Of a DNA stretch of 34,867 nt, positions 24,532-31,379 are shown piece by piece. The stretch is from positions 1 to 34,867 of the forward strand of contig JACCYQ010000137.1 of NCBI GenBank assembly GCA_013696395.1, written 5' to 3'. The notes beneath the pieces are model-generated. The model had not been told where the DNA came from. It saw only the letters and a program-made list of their open reading frames with translations, and ran no database searches. The DNA comes from Chitinophagaceae bacterium. GTDB taxonomy: Bacteria; Bacteroidota; Bacteroidia; Chitinophagales; Chitinophagaceae. The first letter of the stretch is position 1. Each line of letters opens with the position of its first letter. Made by a program: the position numbers and the translations under genes.

Positions 24532-25242
24532 TTACCCGGTTCTTACTGTATTCATTTCAAAAGGGATGGTTGCATGTTTAGTGGCCCGTTTCCGCCATTC
24601 TGCCAATCCCCAAAAGGCAAAGATCAGCAGGATAAAATAGTATACACTGGTAAATACGTATTGTTTTACAAAGTATAACGGGATGGATGCAATATTGGTT
24701 GCGATCCACCAATACCAGCTTTCTACTTTTTTGCGGGCCATAAGCCACATGGCTGTAAATGCTGTTGCTGAAGCAAATGCATCTGCCCAGGGAATGGCGC
24801 CAGGGAATTCATTTTTTAATAAACGGAGTGTTACATATAACGCAATATAAAAGGCGGCAAAAAAAAGTATTTGCTGCTGCCATTCTTTTGTAGTTGATTT
24901 TTTTATATGAACGATGTGATTTTGCCTGGCATCTTTTCGCGTCCATAGCATCCAGCCATAAATACTCATGATAGTATAATACAGATTCACAGTAGCTTCA
25001 CCAAGCAGGTGTTCTTTCAGACTTAAATAAATATAAATGGTGGTATTTATAAGACCCACCGGAAAGACCAATATATTTTCTTTGCGACTGAACCAGACAC
25101 TTGTAATACCGGTAATTACTGCAATGAATTCAAGTAAAGAGGTTTTTATTAATCCATCTAAGAATTGTTGAAAGATATCCTGCAAGCTATTTGGGTTTAA
25201 AAAATAATTGGCCTCAAAGATATAAGCCAGGGAAGGATGCAT
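24532..25242 (-). CDS. pnuC: Nicotinamide mononucleotide/riboside transporter PnuC
   Basis: 236 aa with about seven hydrophobic helices. Family marks are LLEFIAVITGITSVWFSRKENILVFPVG, INTTIYIYLSLKEHLLGEATVNLYYTIMSIYGWMLW and WWIATNIASIPLYFVKQYVFTSVYYFILL. PnuC takes up nicotinamide riboside by facilitated diffusion, trapped by the neighbouring kinase. The thiamine-transporting PnuT is a close relative, but the kinase next door is NadR-like and not a thiamine pyrophosphokinase, which favours PnuC. It begins 28 bp after the SRPBCC gene. Confidence 0.88.
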   Translation of the reverse strand: MHPSLAYIFEANYFLNPNSLQDIFQQFLDGLIKTSLLEFIAVITGITSVWFSRKENILVFPVGLINTTIYIYLSLKEHLLGEATVNLYYTIMSIYGWMLWTRKDARQNHIVHIKKSTTKEWQQQILFFAAFYIALYVTLRLLKNEFPGAIPWADAFASATAFTAMWLMARKKVESWYWWIATNIASIPLYFVKQYVFTSVYYFILLIFAFWGLAEWRKRATKHATIPFEMNTVRTG

Positions 25243-25270
25243 GTGGATTTTCTAATTGCAATAAAATTCA

Positions 25271-25789
25271 TCAGCAATTTTCGCACATCTTTTTTAAATT
25301 ATCCAATCCCGCTGTGAATTGTTTTTCCAGGTTTTTTTTCAAAAAGGGGCCAATGAGTCTCGCTGTAGGATATGGGAGTTCGCCATTATTATCCCATGTT
25401 ACCCTTGTTTCATTTTCACTGATTGGTTCAAACTGCCAATTGTCCTTAGCTTTAGACTTCATGGGTTTAATAAATTCCAGGTCGAAATTAGCAGTACGGT
25501 CATCACTGGCATACAGCGTTAAACTGCCGTTACCAACTTTTTTACCATTCCATTCATATTTGTGTCCCGGTGCGCCAGCCCTTCCTGTTATTCTTTTTTG
25601 GGCAGCCGGATCCATTTGTTGCCAGGGATTCCACCTGGAATAGTTTTCAAGGTTTACTATTTTCTCTTTAATATCAGACGGTGACCTGGAGATAATCACC
25701 GATTTTTCGATCCTGTATTTATTGGGCATAAAGGCTGCCATGATCAATAATCCTACAATTAATCCGGCAAGAATATATATAATTATCAT
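25271..25789 (-). CDS. SRPBCC family protein (polyketide cyclase-like)
   Basis: 172 aa from the chosen ATG. It has an N-terminal membrane helix (about 3-22, YILAGLIVGLLIMAAFMP) and then a START/SRPBCC-like domain with KSVIISRSPSDIKEKIVNLENYSRWNPW, the KRITGRAGAPGHKYEWNGKKVGNG-type strand region and TRVTWDNNGELPYP. Such domains bind hydrophobic ligands; the ligand here is unknown. The frame opens at a TTG at 25792; the ATG at 25789 is preferred. It heads the run that includes pnuC. Confidence 0.85.
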   Translation of the reverse strand: MIIIYILAGLIVGLLIMAAFMPNKYRIEKSVIISRSPSDIKEKIVNLENYSRWNPWQQMDPAAQKRITGRAGAPGHKYEWNGKKVGNGSLTLYASDDRTANFDLEFIKPMKSKAKDNWQFEPISENETRVTWDNNGELPYPTARLIGPFLKKNLEKQFTAGLDNLKKMCENC

Positions 25790-25842
25790 CAAAAATGGTT
25801 TATGCTAATTTACAAAACACGTTTCAATGAGTAGCCATAAAA

Positions 25843-25864
25843 AACGCTCCTCATAAGGAGCGTT
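25843..25864 (-). terminator. Rho-independent terminator after nfu
   Basis: AACGCTCCT and AGGAGCGTT form a perfect 9-bp stem around a 4-nt loop, followed on the minus strand by a T-run. It lies 22 bp past the nfu stop, so it ends that transcript. Confidence 0.8.
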
Positions 25865-25886
25865 CAGTATATATTTTTAAAAAAAA

Positions 25887-26483
25887 TTATTCTGCTTCAG
25901 CAACTACTTCTTTCACTTCAGGAATCATTCTCTTCATCATGCCTTCAATGCCTGCCTTTAGCGTTATCATGCTGGAAGGGCATCCGCTGCAACTTCCCTG
26001 TAACATTAAGTTTACACGACCTTCTTCATAGCTTTTAAATTGTATAGCACCACCATCCATTTCTACAGCTGGTTTTACATAATTCTCAAGCAATTCTTTA
26101 ATACGTTTAACCACATCATCATCATCTGCACTAACTATATTTGAACTTTCTTTCTTACTGGCAATAATATCCTCTTCATTGATTACGGCTTTTCCCTCTT
26201 CCAAATATTCCTTAAGAAACTGCCGAATGGCAGGTATTACATCTTCCCACTCCGTATCAGCTATTTTGGTAAGCGTAACAAAATTGCTGGCAATGAAAAC
26301 CGCACGTATAAATGGAAATCCAAATAATTCAACAGCCAGCGGTGACGGTTTTGCAGAGGCCACATCCGGAAAATCAATGCTTTTACCAGGATACAAAAGT
26401 TTATTTGCTACAAACTTCATGGTTTCCGGGTTAGGAGTCATTTCGGTGTAAATACTAATGATGGGGTTGCCTGTTTTTATCAT
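25887..26483 (-). CDS. NifU family iron-sulfur scaffold/carrier protein (Nfu)
   Basis: 198 aa. It has an N-terminal Nfu domain (TEMTPNPETMKFVANKLLYPG, about 13-33) and a C-terminal NifU-like domain with GSCSGCPSS, whose Cys165 and Cys168 hold a labile [4Fe-4S] cluster delivered to apoproteins in the cytoplasm. A run of Asp residues (SADDDDVVKRIKELL) precedes the domain. Promoter element at 26502-26509; terminator at 25843-25864, so it is probably a single-gene transcript. Confidence 0.94.
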   Translation of the reverse strand: MIKTGNPIISIYTEMTPNPETMKFVANKLLYPGKSIDFPDVASAKPSPLAVELFGFPFIRAVFIASNFVTLTKIADTEWEDVIPAIRQFLKEYLEEGKAVINEEDIIASKKESSNIVSADDDDVVKRIKELLENYVKPAVEMDGGAIQFKSYEEGRVNLMLQGSCSGCPSSMITLKAGIEGMMKRMIPEVKEVVAEAE

Positions 26484-26501
26484 ACTTTATGTTTTGCAAT
26501 G

Positions 26502-26509
26502 CAAATTTA
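26502..26509 (-). promoter_or_regulatory. Bacteroidota -7 promoter element for nfu
   Basis: TAAATTTG on the minus strand matches TAnnTTTG exactly, 18 bp upstream of the nfu ATG, which leaves room for a short leader. The -33 position carries TTTT rather than TTG. Confidence 0.5.
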
Positions 26510-26586
26510 CCATTCTTATTGTTAAAAGGAAGCTATGTTAAGAAAGCAGTACATTTTTTTGCTTAATTCGTAAGTTGTCATGAAAA

Positions 26587-26613
26587 AAAGGAGCTGAAAA
26601 ATTCAACTCCTTT
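26587..26613 (-). terminator. Terminator after outer-membrane protein gene
   Basis: On the minus strand AAAGGAGTTGAA pairs with TTCAGCTCCTTT (12 bp with one G-T), leaving a 3-nt loop, and is followed by a T-run. It lies 21 bp past the stop of the gene at 26635. Confidence 0.7.
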
Positions 26614-26634
26614 AAAGTTTCCATGGAAAATCCT

Positions 26635-27480
26635 TTAAAAATTCATTTTAGCACCTAAAGTGACGCAAAATGTTTTTTTGCCATATTCACTCATGTCCGG
26701 TCGGCCCTCAACTTCAATGAGGTTTCGGGGAATTATATAGGATGGGGCTGCTGTCAATTCCAGCTTTTCAGTGGCCAATATAATAGGGACCGAAAGCTCA
26801 TAGGCCAGGATATTAAATTGAGCTGACGTTTCAGTTATTTGTTCTTCATTCCCGGGTAGAAATATGAAATTATTTTTTTTAATACGGGTACTGGAAAATT
26901 GTTGTGAACCTGCATAAACATATGCTGAGGGGTCAATTGCCAAAACCTTGCCTTCACTTACCGGGAACCTGATTAAATGATCTATACCGGCTGTAGCTCC
27001 AAAATCTAATTGATCACTAAACTTCATATCCCCTCCCAGTGTAACATTCATTATGGGATTTATATAAGTTAACACCATACCAGTTTGAGCTTTCAAAGCA
27101 GCTTGTACCAATGCTGTATTTTCCCTGTATAGTGGTTTTAAGGCATAAAAGTGTCCAAGCCATTTATCATTAACATTAACCTGGTAACCAGCTGTAACAA
27201 CAGTGCCAGCATATTCAAAATGTTGTAAAGTATTATTGATGAATACAGGTGTGGCATTGACATAAAGGCCAGGCGTAAACCAAACTTCAGCCAAAGGAAA
27301 AAAACCACTGCTGCGTAGGCTGTCAGTTCGTCCAAAATAATTAAGGTTAGAACTATAGTTAATGCCTAGCCGAAATACCGACCACTCTTTTTTGGTTGAA
27401 TCTGAAGATTGCGCTTTTGTGTTACTGTATAAGCAGCTAACCATTACTGATAGTATCACAAATTTACACATACGTTGCAT
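26635..27480 (-). CDS. Outer-membrane beta-barrel-like protein, unknown function
   Basis: 281 aa. A signal peptide (about residues 1-23, MQRMCKFVILSVMVSCLYSN... to AQ) is followed by alternating hydrophobic/polar strand patterns (FRLGINYSSNLNYFGR, TPGLYVNATPVF, VTLGGDMKFSDQLDFGATAGI). The sequence ends in Phe (LGAKMNF), typical of outer-membrane beta-barrels recognised by BAM. No enzyme motif is visible. It may be a small porin-like or assembly protein. It lies 83 bp downstream of the low-complexity gene, with a hairpin between the two. Confidence 0.75.
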   Translation of the reverse strand: MQRMCKFVILSVMVSCLYSNTKAQSSDSTKKEWSVFRLGINYSSNLNYFGRTDSLRSSGFFPLAEVWFTPGLYVNATPVFINNTLQHFEYAGTVVTAGYQVNVNDKWLGHFYALKPLYRENTALVQAALKAQTGMVLTYINPIMNVTLGGDMKFSDQLDFGATAGIDHLIRFPVSEGKVLAIDPSAYVYAGSQQFSSTRIKKNNFIFLPGNEEQITETSAQFNILAYELSVPIILATEKLELTAAPSYIIPRNLIEVEGRPDMSEYGKKTFCVTLGAKMNF

Positions 27481-27502
27481 AGTTATTTTTTTAAGAGGAA
27501 GG

Positions 27503-27530
27503 AAAACCCACCCTGAATGCGGTGGGTTTT
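27503..27530 (-). terminator. Hairpin terminator or attenuator between two genes
   Basis: AAAACCCACC and GGTGGGTTTT form a perfect 10-bp stem with an 8-nt loop, 33 bp past the stop of the 224-aa gene and 22 bp before the next gene's ATG. On the minus strand the stem itself ends in TTTT and then CC, so termination may be partial, allowing some read-through into the barrel gene. Confidence 0.7.
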
Positions 27531-27563
27531 GATATTCCTTATATATGCCAGCCTTAATAGGGT

Positions 27564-28238
27564 TTATTGTTGAACCGCACTATTTGATGAAGCGTGCGCT
27601 TTAGCTTCAGCACTTGCTTTTATAGAAGCACGGAGTGTTGTGTTTTTTTCCGCTTTTCTTGATTCCCGTTCAGTCTTTTTCAATTCTTTTTTAGTTCTTG
27701 CTTTTGCCTGTGAAGCTTTTTCTTTTGCAGCATCTTTACGGGCTGCAGCCCGGGCTTTTTGATCTTCAGCAACTTGTAAACCTTTGTTTATTGTATGATC
27801 GCCATCTGCTTCACCATGTGCGTGTGCTGCAACAGCAACCTGCATTCCGTGATCCGCATTTTCATTTGAATGATCCACTCCTGTCTGAAGAGATCCCCGG
27901 CTGGTAATACCTGCTTGTACATCTGCATTTACTTGTTGTGTTGCTTCTATTTTTGCTTTTGCCGCATCTGCCTTTTTTGTTTTTACCGTACTTTTTGTTT
28001 TGGCTTTTGTAGCTGAAACAGTATTATCAGTTACATCAACAGCCTTGGACGAAGTTGCACTCAGGTTTTTTGTGGCGGCATTTGCAGATGAATGCACCGC
28101 AGATTTAGTACCTGTTGAAATTCCCGATCTTACGGCGGCACGGGTGCTGGTTTGTACACCTATACCTGCCTGTGAGAATGCAAATATTGAAATACAGGAG
28201 GCACTGGTCATTAGAATTATTTTACGGATTGTTTCCAT
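27564..28238 (-). CDS. Secreted low-complexity Ala/Lys-rich protein
   Basis: 224 aa. A signal peptide of about 22 residues (METIRKIILMTSASCISIFAFS) is followed by repetitive Ala/Thr/Ser/Lys-rich sequence. A histidine-rich centre (HAHGEADGDH, near residue 137) and a charged C-terminal helix rich in Lys, Glu, Arg and Ala (KARTKKELKKTERESRKAEKN, broken up) predict coiled-coil or disordered structure. I know no family. Possibly a structural or surface-associated protein. Composition alone does not reveal function. Confidence 0.65.
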   Translation of the reverse strand: METIRKIILMTSASCISIFAFSQAGIGVQTSTRAAVRSGISTGTKSAVHSSANAATKNLSATSSKAVDVTDNTVSATKAKTKSTVKTKKADAAKAKIEATQQVNADVQAGITSRGSLQTGVDHSNENADHGMQVAVAAHAHGEADGDHTINKGLQVAEDQKARAAARKDAAKEKASQAKARTKKELKKTERESRKAEKNTTLRASIKASAEAKAHASSNSAVQQ

Positions 28239-28491
28239 AACTTTTGTTTTAAGTTTTTACAGATTAAAATTTATTGCTCACGGAATAATTCACCGGTACC
28301 AGTTGAATTAAAAAGTGTAGCAGTATTTATACAGCGTCAATGGTGGAATGATCGGTTGTATAAATGAACTTGTGGCTTGTAGTTGTAATAGACGGGCATT
28401 ATTAACAAGGGTTTAATGCTACCCTTTTTAATTTTTTTTAAAACACCCGGGGGATAATTAAGAAAAATGAAATTTGTGGTGATTTGTTTTT

Positions 28492-29070
28492 TTATTTCTT
28501 ATGATTAAGGATCATAAACTTTTCAATGTTCACTAAACCGGGTTTGCCTTTATAATCCCGGGCGGAACTATAAATATAGGATTCAGGCTTATCTACCAGT
28601 AATACGCGGACGGGATTTTGATGTATGAAAGAAATTTTTTGTAAAACGCCTGCCGGATCGGTCGCCTTACAAAGTTCCGGATGATTAACATCCTGCCAAA
28701 AATGATATTTTGCCAATCGACGGGTAATATTATCCGGAGATTCAAAACGTTGCATCATCCATTTACGACGACAATCGGGTTCTTTTTCATTATCCAGTTC
28801 TGCCAGAATTTCCTTGGTTGAATAACGTTTAAGATCCCGTAAAATATAGGGCCATTGAAACTCTTCCCGGCAACGGGCAACCAGGTGTAAGTGATTGCTC
28901 ATTAAACACCAGGCATATATTATTAACCCTTTCTTTTGCACAAACAGATTGAGCACATCTACAATAACGTTTTTATAGGCAGGGCGAATAAAAACATCTA
29001 CCCAATCCACTACATAGAGGGTTAAATAATAACAATTTTCATTTGTGTAGTTATTTTTTTCAGCCGGCAT
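28492..29070 (-). CDS. REP-associated tyrosine transposase (RAYT, Y1_Tnp / IS200-like)
   Basis: 192 aa. The HUH motif is in LMSNHLHLVAR (His60 and His62). Downstream, LRDLKRYSTKEILAEL holds a candidate catalytic Tyr83 and AKYHFWQDVNHPELC another (Tyr122); which one is used I cannot decide. The end IHQNPVRVLLVDKPESYIYSSARDY is the family signature. RAYTs move or maintain short palindromes rather than themselves and have no terminal repeats. None is visible at this gene's ends. It stands 35 bp after the 721-aa gene in the same direction. Confidence 0.88.
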   Translation of the reverse strand: MPAEKNNYTNENCYYLTLYVVDWVDVFIRPAYKNVIVDVLNLFVQKKGLIIYAWCLMSNHLHLVARCREEFQWPYILRDLKRYSTKEILAELDNEKEPDCRRKWMMQRFESPDNITRRLAKYHFWQDVNHPELCKATDPAGVLQKISFIHQNPVRVLLVDKPESYIYSSARDYKGKPGLVNIEKFMILNHKK

Positions 29071-29105
29071 AGAAAATATTTGACAAACATTATACCAGTA
29101 TAAAA

Positions 29106-31271
29106 TTACTGATCTGCATTATAAAGTCTGTAAACAAATACGCCAACATTTTTATAAGGAGGTACATATTCTTCAAACAACCGACTGGCTCCTGCATCAT
29201 TTTTGAAAAGTTCTTCCAATGAATTCCAAAGAGGCTCCCAATGAAGATCACTCCCTTCAATCAACCGGTTATTAATAGCGTGTAACATAGGGTCGTTTAC
29301 GGCCATGGCACCCATTTGTTTGGAGGCAATAATCTGAATCTCGGGGTTGGCTGAAACGATTTGTTTAATATTATTATATCCGCCGCAAGAACCTAAAACG
29401 GCCAATTTGGTATAGGGTGTCAATCTTTTTAATGTATTGCTTAAATGATAACTATGACCCCGATGCATGAGTATGGAAGGATTTATCTGGTTATCTGATA
29501 GATAATAAAACAATGAATCCTGTGCACTCAGATCCTGCTTTGATTCATAATCGAGAGGTAGATTAGCAAATATAGTCAGTGGCTGACCCTGTAAACTGGT
29601 AATGGTGGTCCATGCGGTATTGAATTCCTGTTTCCACAGCGCTGTATCCTTAAAAATGTTCATAAAACTCTTGTAGGAGTTAATGCCATCTTCATCTCCA
29701 TAAAATAAAACCACTTCGTAAATAGTATCAGCATTATTCAATAAAGAACCAATACTAATATTTTCATAGTTGTAGATGCTTCGTAATTTATGGGCATCAT
29801 CATTTTGTGCAATGGCATCATATGCCTGGTTCAGAATCTGGAATACACGAACGCCATGATAGATGTTCTTTTCTTTATAATTTGCCAATGATTTATTCAA
29901 CTCGGCCCTGACAATGGAACCTAACTCCGGATCCTTTGAAAGCGCCAGGAAAGCATCTGCGACATTCATTACTTCGGCTATCAGTTCATCGTCATCTAAA
30001 GTATCCATATCAATTTCCGCAATAAAATAATGCAGAACCTCGCGGGCTGTTTCAACAGGCATACGTTTAAAAAAATCCATTAAAGTATTGTAATTGGCAG
30101 CTACAGATATAAATTTTCTAAACTGATCATATTCCACCATGCTAAACAATGTATCCGAAGGGCTATTCTTAATTTGTTCCATTAGCCGGCGATACAATCC
30201 CAGGTAGGTTGATGTATACATATCCTGGGCAGAACTGGTTATGATATAATATAAATCCTGTGGACGCAGATCATTTACACTGGCAAACCGAACAGCTTCT
30301 TTTTCATTATGCAAAAAATTGATCTCTTTTACATAAAAAGAAAGAGACTTGTCATTAATAGCACCCATAAGCGCTTTTTGATAAGGAGGCACTTCGGCCA
30401 ATTGATTATTAGAGATCACATTATCAACCAGCAGTTGAAAATATCTTGTTACATCGCGCCGGCTTTTCAGGATTGAATCAATGGTAATATTGTTATTGAC
30501 GATTAACCCGGTAAAAGGAACAATTTCGGTGGCATTAATATTTTTGGTTAACAGGACAATTTGTTGAATGGCCGGATGTTCAATGTTGCGTACATTATTG
30601 GAAAATGTATTTTGACGCGTTTTTAAATAATCCAGTAACTCATTTGGATATTGGGATGCGTAACCTGTCAGCAACGAATCCCGGAAAATAAATTCAGGGT
30701 TACTTTCCAAAAAAGATAAAATAAACTGAGGGGAACTTTTAATACGTCGATATGTGGTAAGATTTTCCAGGTATTTTCCTGCAGGAAATTGCCAAAAACT
30801 GTTTGACAGTAATTGCAGCGTGCGCCAGTTGAGATCTTTTACAATATCTTCTACCGGATCATCATTCATTACAACCGGCAACAGCTCACGGTAAGCTTCC
30901 ATTGCTGCGGGGATTTTATACACACTGAATTTTTTACGATTCAGTTCTGTTTTAAGGGATGTAATAAAAAACTGCATACTACGTGCTGCCTTCCACTTTT
31001 CTTCATTAGACAAGTCTTTATCCTTATGTATGTTTTCTTTCAATTCATCTAAATCATTCATCACAAAGCGTTCGGCCGAAGCTTTTACATTAGGATCAAA
31101 ATCCAGTTGCCTGATAAATTGATTGAAATTCTTTTGTTCCTGTTCTAAAAGGTTAAATGACTGCCGTAGTTCATATGAGTTAATAGTCTTGGATTGGGAA
31201 TAAATACTGAAAGGAGTTAATAAAATCACTACCAGTAAACACTTTATAAATTTTTTCATTAAACTCATCAT
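29106..31271 (-). CDS. Large secreted protein with C-terminal His/Cys pair, possible clan CD-like peptidase
   Basis: 721 aa. It opens with a signal peptide (MMSLMKKFIKCLLVVILLTPFSIYSQS; the ATG five codons in is also possible). Residues about 30-590 are mostly helical and repeat-like with no known domain. The last 120 residues hold ILMHRGHSYH with His606 and KLAVLGSCGGYNN with Cys629, then an ASKQMGAMAVNDPML block. A strand ending 'HxHG/GHS' followed by strand-SCGG is how clan CD peptidases (caspase, CHAT, gingipain) place their catalytic dyad, so a peptidase fold is suspected. This is by eye only. The protein is probably periplasmic or outer-surface. Confidence 0.6.
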   Translation of the reverse strand: MMSLMKKFIKCLLVVILLTPFSIYSQSKTINSYELRQSFNLLEQEQKNFNQFIRQLDFDPNVKASAERFVMNDLDELKENIHKDKDLSNEEKWKAARSMQFFITSLKTELNRKKFSVYKIPAAMEAYRELLPVVMNDDPVEDIVKDLNWRTLQLLSNSFWQFPAGKYLENLTTYRRIKSSPQFILSFLESNPEFIFRDSLLTGYASQYPNELLDYLKTRQNTFSNNVRNIEHPAIQQIVLLTKNINATEIVPFTGLIVNNNITIDSILKSRRDVTRYFQLLVDNVISNNQLAEVPPYQKALMGAINDKSLSFYVKEINFLHNEKEAVRFASVNDLRPQDLYYIITSSAQDMYTSTYLGLYRRLMEQIKNSPSDTLFSMVEYDQFRKFISVAANYNTLMDFFKRMPVETAREVLHYFIAEIDMDTLDDDELIAEVMNVADAFLALSKDPELGSIVRAELNKSLANYKEKNIYHGVRVFQILNQAYDAIAQNDDAHKLRSIYNYENISIGSLLNNADTIYEVVLFYGDEDGINSYKSFMNIFKDTALWKQEFNTAWTTITSLQGQPLTIFANLPLDYESKQDLSAQDSLFYYLSDNQINPSILMHRGHSYHLSNTLKRLTPYTKLAVLGSCGGYNNIKQIVSANPEIQIIASKQMGAMAVNDPMLHAINNRLIEGSDLHWEPLWNSLEELFKNDAGASRLFEEYVPPYKNVGVFVYRLYNADQ

Positions 31272-31379
31272 TTATATTATTATGCCAAATGACCTTACAG
31301 ATGGATAAAATCAGGAAAAGGTTGTGCTGTAGCGAATTATCTACAATGAGCCATTATGAAGGCTGACTGTAATTTGCCA

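Noticed and set aside
24532-25242. Thiamine transporter PnuT
   Set aside because: The neighbour is a NadR-type kinase rather than a thiamine kinase or TPP-regulated gene, so PnuC is preferred despite thiL elsewhere in the window.
28400-28440. Plus-strand terminator (AAGGGT/ACCCTT followed by T-run)
   Set aside because: There is no plus-strand gene upstream for it to end. It lies upstream of minus-strand genes, so its role is unclear.
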